DNA of 64,000 nt from Tepidamorphus gemmatus (lineage in GTDB: Bacteria; Pseudomonadota; Alphaproteobacteria; Rhizobiales; Tepidamorphaceae). The position numbers were made by a program, and so were the translations under genes. This document shows positions 9,039 through 17,952 of this stretch, one piece after another. The stretch covers positions 62,001 through 126,000 of the forward strand of contig NZ_SMAK01000010.1 in assembly GCF_004346195.1 (NCBI RefSeq). The letters run 5' to 3'. Numbering within the stretch: the first letter of the stretch is position 1; every line of letters begins with the position of its first letter. The notes beneath the pieces were generated by a model. The model saw only the letters and a program-made list of their open reading frames with translations. It was not told the DNA's origin and made no database searches.

Positions 9039-9066
9039 GCCGCCGCGCCGGCCGTGGCGCGGCGGC
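9039..9066. terminator. Bidirectional terminator-like hairpin between hsp20 and tadC
   Basis: GCCGCCGCGCC and GGCGCGGCGGC form an 11-bp stem with a six-base loop between two convergent stop codons (9029 and 9072). There is no T-tract, so it may only block read-through partially. Confidence 0.45.
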
Positions 9067-9071
9067 CGGCC

Positions 9072-10055
9072 TCACAGCTTCATCAGCTTGATGGCCGCCG
9101 GTCCCAGGATGACGATGAACAGGACCGGCAGGAAGAAGGTGATCATCGGCACGGTCAGCTTCGGTGGCAGTGCCGCAGCCTGCTTCTCGGCCTCGGCCAT
9201 GCGCATGTCCCGGTTCTCCTGCGCCATGACGCGCAGCGCATGGCCGAGCGGCGTGCCATAGCGTTCGGCCTGGATCAGTGCCGCAACCACCGCCTTGACC
9301 CCCGGCAGCCCCGTGCGCTTGCCGAGATTCTCGTAGGCCAGCCGCCGCTCCTGCAGATAGGACAGTTCGGCGGTGGTCAGGCTCAGTTCCTCGGCCAGCG
9401 CGATCGACGTCGTGCCGACCTCCTGACTGACCTTGCGGAAGGCCTGCTCGATCGACATCCCGGATTCGACGCAGATCAGCAGCAGGTCGAGCGCGTCGGG
9501 AAAGGCTCGCTGGATCTCCTGCTGGCGTCGCTTGATCCGGTTGGAGACGTAGACGTTCGGCGCGTAGAATCCGGCATAGGCGGCGCCGAAGGCGATGAGG
9601 AATTTTATGGTCGCCGGCTGATCCTGATAGTTGCCGACGAAGAAGATGTAGATCAGCACGATCAGAAACAGCACCGGCGGCAGCACCACCCGGAAGAACA
9701 GGAACCCCACCAGCGCCGACTGACCGCGCAGGCCCGCCATCCGCAGGCGGTCACGGGTGTCTTCCGCCTCCAGAAGCTTGCGCAGGTTGAGCTGGTCGAC
9801 GACGCGCTGCATGTAGGCCTTTGGCGACTTGCGCAGGCTGACGCGGGGCCCCTCCGCATTCAGTCTGGCACGCTCCCTGGCGCGCAGCTTGTCGCGCTCA
9901 CGCGCGACATACTTCATCCGCGCGCCGAGACGGTCGTTGGCCAGCAGCGGCATGCCGACCGAGACGATCGCCGCGACCGCGGCAATCGCGGCGAACACCG
10001 CGACCAAGAGCCCCGGGTCGTAGAGCTGTTCGAGCCTGGCCATGAGATCGAGCAT
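9072..10055 (-). CDS. tadC: Tad pilus platform protein TadC
   Basis: 327-residue inner-membrane protein of the GspF/T2SSF family. In Tad systems TadB and TadC together form the platform that couples the TadA ATPase to pilin polymerisation. There is an N-terminal membrane segment (about 14-40), the T2SSF domain in the middle (FPDALDLLLICVESGMSIEQAF), and hydrophobic segments near 155-190 and at the C-terminus. The start has GAGG 8 bases upstream. It is the last gene of the operon; tadD, which often follows, is absent here. Confidence 0.92.
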   Translation of the reverse strand: MLDLMARLEQLYDPGLLVAVFAAIAAVAAIVSVGMPLLANDRLGARMKYVARERDKLRARERARLNAEGPRVSLRKSPKAYMQRVVDQLNLRKLLEAEDTRDRLRMAGLRGQSALVGFLFFRVVLPPVLFLIVLIYIFFVGNYQDQPATIKFLIAFGAAYAGFYAPNVYVSNRIKRRQQEIQRAFPDALDLLLICVESGMSIEQAFRKVSQEVGTTSIALAEELSLTTAELSYLQERRLAYENLGKRTGLPGVKAVVAALIQAERYGTPLGHALRVMAQENRDMRMAEAEKQAAALPPKLTVPMITFFLPVLFIVILGPAAIKLMKL

Positions 10056-10065
10056 CGCGGCAGCC

Positions 10066-11064
10066 TCAGAAGTCGAAGTTGATCATCTTGCGCATCACCA
10101 GGATGCCGCACAGCATCCAGAAGGCCGAACCGGCGAGCATGATGTGCCCGACCGGCTCGGTCCATAGCAGCGAGATGTATTGGGGGCTGGTCAGGAACAC
10201 GAGGATCATGACGATGATCGGCAGCGCGCCGATGATCGCGGCGGATGCCTTCGCCTCCTGGCTCATCGCCTGGATCTTGCCCTTCATCCGCTTGCGGTCG
10301 CGCAGAACCTTCGACAGGTTCGACAGTGCCTCGGCAAGGTTGCCTCCGGTCTTCTGCTGGATCGCGATGACGATCGCGAAAAAGTTGACCTCCGGCAGCG
10401 GCATCCGGTCGTACATGCGCTCGACGCAATCGGCGACCGGCAGCCCGAGAGCCTGGGTCTCGATCACCTGCCGGAATTCCGAACGGACCGGCTCCTGCGA
10501 TTCGGCGGCGACGATCCGCAGGCAGTCGTTCAGCGGCAGCCCCGCCTTCACGCCGCGCACGACGATGTCGACGGCGGTCGGAAACTCGTTGAGAAACTTG
10601 TTCTGGCGGCGCTTCTTGAGGAAGCCCAGCATCCAGTGCGGCAGCCCGACGCCGCCGGCGATCATCAGGCCAAGGATGACGAGCGGCGGCAGGCGGGCGA
10701 GAAGCCCGGCAAGGCCCGCGGCGATGCCGGTCGCCACGCTGACCACGTAATAGGTACGCACCGACCAGCCGAGGCCGGCCTGGCCGATGCGGACGCGCAG
10801 GGGCGGGCGGGCGCGCTGCTTCTGCTTGGCCTCGAGGTCCTTGAGGGTTTCCTGGATCTGCTTGCGTCGCTTGCTGACCTCGACCTCGAAAGCCGACTTC
10901 TGGCTGGCCGGCGTCGCGATCCGCGAGGCGCGGACGGTGCGGATGCGCTTCTCGACCGCCGCCTCACCCGACAGTCGGGGATAGATGAAGACCCAGGCGA
11001 GGCCGCCGGCACAGATCATCGCCATCGCGATGACCGCAAGCACCTGGATGTCCGCGCCCAGCAT
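10066..11064 (-). CDS. tadB: Tad pilus platform protein TadB
   Basis: 332 residues, T2SSF-family membrane protein paralogous to TadC. There is an N-terminal membrane segment (about 7-28), then a basic coiled stretch (KRRKQIQETLKDLEAKQKQR), two membrane segments near 103-145, the cytoplasmic T2SSF domain (FPTAVDIVVRGVKAGLPLNDCL), and two C-terminal membrane segments. It lies 3 bp from cpaF and 10 bp before tadC, which implies translational coupling within the operon. Confidence 0.92.
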   Translation of the reverse strand: MLGADIQVLAVIAMAMICAGGLAWVFIYPRLSGEAAVEKRIRTVRASRIATPASQKSAFEVEVSKRRKQIQETLKDLEAKQKQRARPPLRVRIGQAGLGWSVRTYYVVSVATGIAAGLAGLLARLPPLVILGLMIAGGVGLPHWMLGFLKKRRQNKFLNEFPTAVDIVVRGVKAGLPLNDCLRIVAAESQEPVRSEFRQVIETQALGLPVADCVERMYDRMPLPEVNFFAIVIAIQQKTGGNLAEALSNLSKVLRDRKRMKGKIQAMSQEAKASAAIIGALPIIVMILVFLTSPQYISLLWTEPVGHIMLAGSAFWMLCGILVMRKMINFDF

Positions 11065-11067
11065 CGC

Positions 11068-12609
11068 TCAGCCCGTGAACAGCGGCGCGGAGTCAAGATC
11101 GCGCACCTCGGCCTTGTCGAGGGCCTCGGCCAGCCGCTTCTCCTCGCCATAGTAGCGCGCCCGCTCCCAGAACGCGGGTCGGGCGACGCCAGTCGAGCGG
11201 TGGCGCCCGATGATGTTGCCCTTGGCGTCCTCGCCGAGGATCTCGTAGACGAACAGATCCTGGGTGGTGATGGTCTCGCCCTCGGTACCGATCACCTCGG
11301 TGATGTGGGTGATGCGGCGCGAGCCGTCGCGCAGGCGCGAGGCCTGGATGATGACGTCGACGGAGGACGTGATCATCTCGCGGATCGTGCGCGAGGGCAG
11401 GTTGAAGCCGCCCATGGTGATCATGCCCTCGATGCGGGACAGTGCCTCGCGCGGCGAGTTGGCGTGCAGTGTGCCCATCGAGCCGTCGTGGCCGGTGTTC
11501 ATCGCCTGCAGCAGGTCGAAGGCTTCCGGGCCGCGCACCTCGCCGACGATGATCCGCTCCGGACGCATGCGCAGACAGTTGCGCACCAGTTCGCGCATCG
11601 TCACCTCGCCCTCCCCCTCCAGGTTCGGCGGACGGGTCTCGAGACGGACCACATGCGGCTGCTGGAGCTGCAGTTCCGCAGCGTCCTCGCAGGTGATGAT
11701 GCGCTCGCCGTCGTCGATGTAGCGGGTCAGGCAGTTCAGCAGCGTGGTCTTGCCCGAACCGGTGCCGCCCGAGATGATGACGTTGCAGCGGCTGCGGCCG
11801 ATCACCTCGAGGACGGTGGCGCCCTCCGGCGAGATGGTGCCCAACCGGACGAGCTGCTCGAGGGTGAGCTTGTCCTTCTTGAACTTGCGTATGGTCAGTG
11901 TCGGCCCGTCGATCGCCAGCGGTGGCACGATGACGTTGACGCGGCTGCCGTCGGGCAGGCGCGCGTCGCAGATCGGGCTTGCCTCGTCGACGCGACGGCC
12001 GACCTGGCTGACGATGCGCTGACAGACGTTCAGGAGCTGGGCATTGTCGCGGAAGCGGATGTTGGTCGGCTGGATCTTGCCGGCAACCTCGATGTAGACC
12101 GTGTCGGCGCCGTTGACCATGATGTCGGCGATGTCGTCGCGGGCCAAGAGCGGCTCGAGCGGACCATAGCCGAGCACGTCGTTGCAGATGTCGTCGAGCA
12201 GTTCCTCCTGCTCGGCGATCGACATGACGACGTTCTTCAGCGAGATGATCTCGTTGACGATGTCACGGATCTCGTCGCGGGCGGACTCGGTGTCCATCTT
12301 GGCGAGCTGCGCCAGATCGATCGCGTCGATCAGCGCGGAGAAGATCGCCGTCTTTGTGTCGTAATAGTTCTCGGAGCGGGTCGGACGCGGCGCAGGTGAC
12401 CGCGTCGGGTCGATCCGCACCGACGGTTCCGGACGCGGCAGCGCGGCCGTCTGCACCGGGCGCGGCGCGTCGGCCTCGCTCAGAGCGCCCCCGGTCGCGG
12501 GGGGAGCGGCGACGGGATCGACCGGGGAGGCGGGTTCCGTCGGCGAACGCGGCGCGCGCGCCGGCGGCCGCGCATCTCCCGGACCCTGTGTGCCACGCCT
12601 TCCGAACAT
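11068..12609 (-). CDS. cpaF: Tad pilus assembly ATPase TadA/CpaF
   Basis: 513-residue secretion ATPase of the GspE/VirB11 superfamily that powers Flp pilus assembly. A proline-rich N-terminal tail (1-80) is followed by the N-terminal domain and the ATPase core: Walker [10 protein letters not shown] (281-289), the Walker B-type motif RIIVGEVRG (352-360), and the His box [12 protein letters not shown] (373-384). Length and motif order fit CpaF. It sits between cpaE and tadB with very short gaps, as in other alphaproteobacterial cpa operons. Confidence 0.95.
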   Translation of the reverse strand: MFGRRGTQGPGDARPPARAPRSPTEPASPVDPVAAPPATGGALSEADAPRPVQTAALPRPEPSVRIDPTRSPAPRPTRSENYYDTKTAIFSALIDAIDLAQLAKMDTESARDEIRDIVNEIISLKNVVMSIAEQEELLDDICNDVLGYGPLEPLLARDDIADIMVNGADTVYIEVAGKIQPTNIRFRDNAQLLNVCQRIVSQVGRRVDEASPICDARLPDGSRVNVIVPPLAIDGPTLTIRKFKKDKLTLEQLVRLGTISPEGATVLEVIGRSRCNVIISGGTGSGKTTLLNCLTRYIDDGERIITCEDAAELQLQQPHVVRLETRPPNLEGEGEVTMRELVRNCLRMRPERIIVGEVRGPEAFDLLQAMNTGHDGSMGTLHANSPREALSRIEGMITMGGFNLPSRTIREMITSSVDVIIQASRLRDGSRRITHITEVIGTEGETITTQDLFVYEILGEDAKGNIIGRHRSTGVARPAFWERARYYGEEKRLAEALDKAEVRDLDSAPLFTG

Positions 12610-12625
12610 CTCCCGTGCTGCCTGC

Positions 12626-13912
12626 TCAAGCCTTCCTGCGACCGATCAGCCGCTCCAACAGCGGCCCGAGCGGCGAGCGGCGGTGGCGTTTCGCCTCCGC
12701 CTTGCCGGTGACCTGCTCGGCGAGGGCGCGGAACATCTCCACGGGCTTCGCGCCGGCCTGCATCTCGGCGATCATCTGGCCGTTGTTTGCGGCAGAGGTG
12801 AACAGCACCGGGTCGAACGGAATGACCGCCGCGGGCTGCACCTCCAGGGCAGCGCCGAACTCCCTTGCCGAAATCTCCGGCTTTTTCGGCACGCCGACCT
12901 GGTTGAGCACGACGATCGGTGGCGGATCGTTCGGCCGCGCCTGCTTCAGGACGTCGATCAGATTCTTGGCGTTGCGCAGGTTCGCCAGATCCGGCATGGC
13001 GGTGATGACCACCTCGTCGGCGGCGAGCAATGTTGCCTTGGTCCAGGCGCTCCACAGATGCGGGACGTCGAGGACGACCACCGGCACGGACTTGCGGATC
13101 AGGTCGATCACCGGTTCGAAGGATGAGCCGGGCAGATCATATTCGCGGTCGAGCGTCGCGGGTGCGGCGATCAGGCTCAGATGATCGGTGCATTTGGTGA
13201 ACAGGCGCTCGAGATAGACCTCGTCGAGCCGGTCGCCGGCATAGACCGCTTCGGCGATGCCCTGCGGCGGATCCTGGTTGAAGTCGAGGCCGGCGGTGCC
13301 GAAGGCGAGATCGAGATCGGCGATGGCGACGTCGGACCCGATCTCCTGGGAGATCGACCAGGCGACGTTGTGGGCGACGGTGGACGAGCCGACGCCGCCC
13401 TTGGCGCCGACAAAGGCGATGATGCGACCGAGCGGGCCGGCATTGGCCGAGTGGAACAGCCGCGACAGGGTGTCAAGCGCCTCGAGTGCGGTGACGGGCG
13501 CTACCAGATATTCGCTGACACCGCGACTGATCAGCTCGCGATACAACCCGATATCGTTGGCATGGCCGATGACGACCACCCGGGTGCCGGGATCGCACAC
13601 ATCCGCGAGGCGATCCAGCTCGGACAGCAGGCTGCTTCCCCGCGCCATCGTCTCGACCACGATGACATTGGGGGTGGCGGCGTCGGTATAGAACTCGAGC
13701 GCGGCGGCAAGTCCGCCGGTCTGCACGGTCATGTGGGCACGCGCGGCACGCCGGTCGGCCGCAGCCTGGGACAGTGCGGCCTGGACGGCCGGCGTCTCGC
13801 AGAAGGCCTGGATCGAGACCCGCGGCAGCGGCGGCACGTAGGCCGCGGGCCGGACGGAGTCGCCCGCCTCTTCGAGGTGCGGCTCGATCCGTTCGGCGGC
13901 AGCATTCGCCAT
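12626..13912 (-). CDS. cpaE: Tad pilus localisation protein CpaE/TadZ
   Basis: 428 residues. The N-terminal half has a receiver-like fold without obvious phosphorylation residues (ARAHMTVQTGG... to about 150). The C-terminal half is a MinD/ParA-type ATPase with the deviant Walker A KGGVGSST (171-178). The family places the Tad machine at its cellular site. The start at 13912 overlaps the cpaD stop by one base (TGATG), which argues against the longer frame to 14161 and for translational coupling. Confidence 0.92.
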   Translation of the reverse strand: MANAAAERIEPHLEEAGDSVRPAAYVPPLPRVSIQAFCETPAVQAALSQAAADRRAARAHMTVQTGGLAAALEFYTDAATPNVIVVETMARGSSLLSELDRLADVCDPGTRVVVIGHANDIGLYRELISRGVSEYLVAPVTALEALDTLSRLFHSANAGPLGRIIAFVGAKGGVGSSTVAHNVAWSISQEIGSDVAIADLDLAFGTAGLDFNQDPPQGIAEAVYAGDRLDEVYLERLFTKCTDHLSLIAAPATLDREYDLPGSSFEPVIDLIRKSVPVVVLDVPHLWSAWTKATLLAADEVVITAMPDLANLRNAKNLIDVLKQARPNDPPPIVVLNQVGVPKKPEISAREFGAALEVQPAAVIPFDPVLFTSAANNGQMIAEMQAGAKPVEMFRALAEQVTGKAEAKRHRRSPLGPLLERLIGRRKA

Positions 13913-14613
13913 CACTGTCCCACCTCGCTGATCTGCCCGGCGTCGTCGGACTGATAGACCGTCGAGGGATCCTCGCCGCGGCGGTACTTGTCGAAGACCT
14001 CGTCGCGCCGCCGGGCATCGCGCGGCGTCATCGGCCGTGGCCCGGCGAGATCGCGCGGGTCCTCGACCATGGCGGCGAGGTTCTTCTGCGTCGCGCAACC
14101 GAAATTCTCGTAGGGAACGTTGCGCCAGTTCTCGGCGATGTTGGTCGGCCAGGCGCCACATTCGAGCTTGGCGACCAGACGGTCGTAGGAGAGCCTGACC
14201 GGGCCGAACGGCTGCGTGGTGTGATAGCCGGTCACCGAGACCGCCTCGACGGGCATGCCGAAATCATAGGCGATCGCCTTCACTTCCGCGACGACCGATG
14301 CCGCCTCGGCTTCGTTGGCGGTGCCGATGGGGGTGAGAACGTCGAGACCGCCGGTGCCGCGCTCGCGCCAGGACAGGACGAACTCCTCGACCATCGCCCG
14401 ATCCGGACTGGAGAGACCGTAGCCGGTGGCGTTGAGGTCGAGCTTCGGGCGCTCGGGGATGATGCCGATCGGATAGCGCTGTTCCACCGATGTCGGCACC
14501 GACCCGGTGACGACACGGTCGGACTGGCAGGCGGCGAGCAAGGCCGTCAGCGCGGCAAGAACGGCGAGGCGGGACATCTTCGGGAAGCCTTCAGCCATGG
14601 TATGTTCGGTCAC
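13912..14613 (-). CDS. cpaD: Tad pilus lipoprotein CpaD
   Basis: 233-residue outer-membrane or periplasmic lipoprotein that assists the CpaC secretin. The lipobox LLAAC places the modified Cys at residue 29 of the longest frame. That frame starts with GTG at 14613, just after the cpaC stop and with GGGG a few bases upstream; internal ATGs at 14598 and 14577 are alternatives, and all keep the signal peptide. The gene is coupled to cpaE by a TGATG overlap. Confidence 0.88.
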   Translation of the reverse strand: MTEHTMAEGFPKMSRLAVLAALTALLAACQSDRVVTGSVPTSVEQRYPIGIIPERPKLDLNATGYGLSSPDRAMVEEFVLSWRERGTGGLDVLTPIGTANEAEAASVVAEVKAIAYDFGMPVEAVSVTGYHTTQPFGPVRLSYDRLVAKLECGAWPTNIAENWRNVPYENFGCATQKNLAAMVEDPRDLAGPRPMTPRDARRRDEVFDKYRRGEDPSTVYQSDDAGQISEVGQ

Positions 14614-14621
14614 GACCGCCC

Positions 14622-16091
14622 CTACTCGACGATGAAGCCTATCGGCCCGCGGTAGTTGCCGGCCGGGTTGTTGCCGGCAAGCCCGTAGAGACGGTTGAGG
14701 CGGCCGAGGAAGATGGTGGCCGGGTCGGAGGCCGGCGCGAAGTTCTCGTCGGGCCGCGCAAGCTCGCTGCGCGCCGCCGGCTTGACCATGTACGGCGTCG
14801 CCAGCACCACCAGTTCGGTCTCGTCGTTCTGGAAATCGCGGCTGCGAAACAGGGTACCGAGGACCGGCACGTCCTTCAGGCCCGGAACGCCGTTGATGAT
14901 CTGCTTGGTATCCTGGGAGATCAGGCCGGCCAGCACCAGCGAACCGCCGCTCGGAAGCTCGACCGTGGTGTCGGCACGACGCGTCTTGATGCCGGGGATA
15001 CGGGTTCCGCTGAGAACCACCTCCGACTGGCGATCGACCTCCGATACCTCGGTCTTCACCTTGAGGCTGATCCGTCCGCCCGACATCACGACCGGCGTGA
15101 AGGCGAGCGCGACGCCATACGGCTTGAACTCGACCTGCAACTGGCAGAGGTTCGTCGCCGGATCGCAGGAGTTGCCGACCGGAACCGGAAATTCGCCGCC
15201 GGCCAGGAAATCCGCTGTCTCGCCGCTGATGGCCGACAATGTGGGTTCGGCGAGAACCCGCAGGACGCCCTGCTGCTCAAGGGCACGGACATTGGCGCCG
15301 ATCGTCGTTGACCCGTCGGTCCACACGGCGCCCATGCCATCGGTGACGTTCGTCACGCCCGGCACGCCGCCGCCGAACAGTGCCGGCGGGATCGGCAGAC
15401 CCAATCCGAACTGCGGATTGGAAATGACGTTGGTGATCAACCCGCCGGTATTCAGGCGCAGGTTCAGATCGATCCCGAACTGCTTGAGCGCCGAGCGCTT
15501 CACCTCGGCGACCGTCACCTTCAGGAACACCTGCTCGTTGCCCTCGACGGCGAGCATGTTGAGGACCTTCTCCTTGTCGCCGACGAATTTCGCGGCGATG
15601 TCGAAGGCCTTCACTGCATCCGCCGGCGTCTTGACGAAGCCGGCGAGCACGACGTTGTCATTCATCGACTCCACGCGCACCGCCGATCCCGGAATGAGCT
15701 GCCGGATCGACTGGGCAAGCGCGCCGAGATCTCGCTCGACCTGGACCTCGAGCACGGCGATCTGACGGCCTGCGACGTCGAAGAAGAAGACATTGGTCTG
15801 GCCGATCGCCATGCCAATCAGGTAGGCGCGGCGAGCGGTGCGCATGACCGCATCGGCGATCGTGGGGCTCGACACCAGCACGTCCTTGGCATCGCGCGGC
15901 AGATCGATCACCAGCGACTTGCCGAGACCAAGCCTGACCTGCCGCGAGGAGGACAGTTCCGCAGGGTTGATGGTCAGATGGGCGTCCTGTGCGGCCGCAG
16001 GTCTGACGACCGGCGCGGCGCACAGCGCCAGTATGCCGATGACGACGGCGGCAAGGAGGCGGCCAAGGGGCGAGGCGGCGGTGTTGATCAT
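14622..16091 (-). CDS. cpaC: Tad pilus outer-membrane secretin CpaC (RcpA)
   Basis: 489 residues, exported, forming the pilus channel in the outer membrane. The signal peptide is about 1-35 (PAAAQD). The pilus N-terminal domain follows (VRLGLGKSLVIDLPRDAKDV... NVFFFD), then a BON-like segment, then the secretin domain with GSTTIGANVRALEQQG, LAEPTLSAISGE and the late VPGLKDVPVLGTLFRS motif. Order and length fit CpaC. The free-standing gene at 18455 encodes a paralogue of its N-terminal domain. Confidence 0.94.
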   Translation of the reverse strand: MINTAASPLGRLLAAVVIGILALCAAPVVRPAAAQDAHLTINPAELSSSRQVRLGLGKSLVIDLPRDAKDVLVSSPTIADAVMRTARRAYLIGMAIGQTNVFFFDVAGRQIAVLEVQVERDLGALAQSIRQLIPGSAVRVESMNDNVVLAGFVKTPADAVKAFDIAAKFVGDKEKVLNMLAVEGNEQVFLKVTVAEVKRSALKQFGIDLNLRLNTGGLITNVISNPQFGLGLPIPPALFGGGVPGVTNVTDGMGAVWTDGSTTIGANVRALEQQGVLRVLAEPTLSAISGETADFLAGGEFPVPVGNSCDPATNLCQLQVEFKPYGVALAFTPVVMSGGRISLKVKTEVSEVDRQSEVVLSGTRIPGIKTRRADTTVELPSGGSLVLAGLISQDTKQIINGVPGLKDVPVLGTLFRSRDFQNDETELVVLATPYMVKPAARSELARPDENFAPASDPATIFLGRLNRLYGLAGNNPAGNYRGPIGFIVE

Positions 16092-16105
16092 TGCCGGATG
16101 CCCGC

Positions 16106-16906
16106 TCAGTTGGTGTTGACCTGGCTGGGTACGCCGAACTTGACGACGCTCACCGAACCGCGGCGCCCGCGCAGCGAACCCGACGACACCGGATCGATCT
16201 CGGCGGTGCCGCCGTCGAGGATGCTGCGCAGCGCCAGCGAGATGTCGCCGACCTGGGTTGCAAGCGCCAGGATCTCCGACTCATCGGGCCCCAGTTCGAG
16301 CGTCGCGACGCTGCCGACCACGACCATGCGGCCATCCTGCTCCTCGACGGTCTGGTCGATCGCCAGAACCCGGACGTTCTCGAGCACCGTCTCGCCGACA
16401 TAGATCTCGCGGGACGGATTGGCAGGATCGGTCTCGCGGCGGGTCAGAATGACGTCGACGCGGTCGTTCGGCAGGATGAACCCGCCGGCGCCGGATTGCG
16501 GCGAGATGCGGGTCGCGACGGCCCGCTTGCCGGCGGGCAGGATCGCCGCCATGTATCCGGCGGCTCCGGCCTTCACCAGCTTGGATTCGCGGATCGGCTC
16601 GCCCGAGAAGAACTGGGTGCGCGCGACGGCGCCCGACAGCTCCTGCACGGCATTCGCATCGCGGCTGCGGGTGATGAAGGCGCTGTTCAGCGCCTGGCTC
16701 GGCCAGGCCTCCCAGGTCAAATCGTCGGCGGAAATGACGGTACCGGGCATGATGTCGCGCGAGGCGACGAGCACCTGGTCGGTCGCGACCTCCTGACGAA
16801 CGACAACCGGCGTCTCGTCCTCGGTGCCGATGTTCCGGGCCATGCGCCAGGCGACGACCCCTGCCACGATGGCAACGCCGAGTACTGCGATCCGGGCAGT
16901 CTTCAT
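16106..16906 (-). CDS. cpaB: Tad pilus assembly protein CpaB (RcpC)
   Basis: 266 residues with an N-terminal membrane anchor (MKTARIAVLGVAIVAGVVAW) and a SAF domain near 45-110 (VLVASRDIMPGTVISADDLTW). CpaB/RcpC proteins act with the secretin in the periplasm and the SAF domain may contact peptidoglycan or pilin glycan. A CtrA-type half-site (TTAACCAT on the minus strand, 16979-16986) lies 73-80 bp upstream, so cpaB may have its own promoter apart from cpaA. Confidence 0.92.
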   Translation of the reverse strand: MKTARIAVLGVAIVAGVVAWRMARNIGTEDETPVVVRQEVATDQVLVASRDIMPGTVISADDLTWEAWPSQALNSAFITRSRDANAVQELSGAVARTQFFSGEPIRESKLVKAGAAGYMAAILPAGKRAVATRISPQSGAGGFILPNDRVDVILTRRETDPANPSREIYVGETVLENVRVLAIDQTVEEQDGRMVVVGSVATLELGPDESEILALATQVGDISLALRSILDGGTAEIDPVSSGSLRGRRGSVSVVKFGVPSQVNTN

Positions 16907-16978
16907 GTCACATCATCCGCATACGCATCCGGCCGGGCCGGCGACCGACCCGGACTATGCGCGGCGAATGGTCAACTT

Positions 16979-16986
16979 ATGGTTAA
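16979..16986 (-). promoter_or_regulatory. CtrA-type half-site upstream of cpaB
   Basis: Read on the minus strand this is TTAACCAT, the known half-site for the alphaproteobacterial cell-cycle regulator CtrA, in an AT-rich 131-bp gap. A second near-match, GTTGACC, follows two bases later. Binding is inferred from the motif only. Confidence 0.45.
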
Positions 16987-17037
16987 TGATCTGTATCATC
17001 TGTATCAATTGCGCCGCAACGGCGCCGGATGCGGCCA

Positions 17038-17574
17038 TCACCCTGCAACAAGGGCCTGCATCCACGGCGTCGCCGGATAGATGATCAGCCCGGCGACGGC
17101 GAGCGCGATGCCATAGGGTATGCCGCTTCTGGCATCGTGCAGGCGCAGCAGCCATTGCGCACGTCCGAGCAGGGCCGGCAGCGGCACCGCCCGGGCCGCC
17201 AGGATCGCCAGCGTCAGGGCACCGCCGATCAGCGAGAAGTACAGCGCATAGGCCAGAAGGCCGCCCCAGCCGAGCCACAGCGCGGTCGCCGCGAAGAACT
17301 TCGCATCGCCGCCGCCGATCCAGCCCATGGCAAACAATCCGAACGCCACGGCCAGCATCGCGGCACCGGCGGCAAGGTGCAGTCCGATGTCGGCCAGCGG
17401 CAGGCCGGCAAAGGCGGCGGCCGGGGCAAACAGCAGCGCGAAGGCGATGGTCAGCCGGTTCGGGATCGTCATGGTGAAGGCATCCAGGCAGGCCGCCAGC
17501 ACCATTGCCGCCGGAAACACCAGAAAGAGGATGGTCGCAAGCATGCCGTAACGTCTCGATCGTCTCGTGCGCAT
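17038..17574 (-). CDS. cpaA: Prepilin peptidase CpaA (A24 family)
   Basis: 178-residue inner-membrane aspartic protease that cleaves the leader of Flp-type prepilins. The catalytic aspartates are visible: Asp31 in CLDAFTMTIPNRL and Asp90 in the GGGDAKF motif. It has about six hydrophobic segments and lacks the N-methylation domain of PilD, as CpaA/TadV proteins do. The start could also be the ATG at 17544, since neither has a strong ribosome site. It lies between the pilin gene and cpaB. Confidence 0.92.
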   Translation of the reverse strand: MRTRRSRRYGMLATILFLVFPAAMVLAACLDAFTMTIPNRLTIAFALLFAPAAAFAGLPLADIGLHLAAGAAMLAVAFGLFAMGWIGGGDAKFFAATALWLGWGGLLAYALYFSLIGGALTLAILAARAVPLPALLGRAQWLLRLHDARSGIPYGIALAVAGLIIYPATPWMQALVAG

Positions 17575-17784
17575 GTCGCCGGAAAGGCCGGCGATCTGAT
17601 CGGAGCATATGCTCTGGCGCTTAAGCCCGGCTTAAGCGGCCGACCGGACTCCTCGCGGCTGTCCAGCTTCCTTCCGCCGGGCGCGCCGGCGCAGCAAACG
17701 CGAACGGCCGCCCGCGGGCCGGAACCCGGAGCGGCAGATCGCGTTCCCGGTCGCCGCCCCGGTCCTTGGAGCGGCAGGCCGGCA

Positions 17785-17952
17785 TTACTGGGTGAGGCCG
17801 TCCTTGATCTCGGTGAAGGTGTTGACCAGCTCGTCGCCGACCTGACCCACCAGCATGATGATCGCAACGGAAATGCCGGCGGCGATCAGGCCATACTCGA
17901 TGGCAGTGGCGCCCGACTCATCGCGGACGAAGGACTTGAACAGGCTCTTCAT
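17785..17952 (-). CDS. flp: Flp-family type IVb pilin
   Basis: 55-residue major pilin precursor. The short leader MKSLFKSFVRDESG is followed by ATAIEYGLIAAGISVAI, which is the Flp cleavage motif (cut after G14, with the conserved Glu-Tyr pair) and the hydrophobic assembly helix. The ATG at 17952 has GGAG about 8 bases upstream; a longer frame to 18039 would place residues before the leader and is rejected. CpaA is the likely processing enzyme. The divergent control region upstream carries a CtrA-type box. Confidence 0.93.
   Translation of the reverse strand: MKSLFKSFVRDESGATAIEYGLIAAGISVAIIMLVGQVGDELVNTFTEIKDGLTQ

Noticed and set aside
10180-12399. Long plus-strand open frame (739 codons) opposite tadB and cpaF
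   Set aside because: It is antisense to two well-conserved tad genes. Long antisense frames are expected in GC-rich coding DNA, and the translation is low-complexity Asp/Arg/Leu with no domain.
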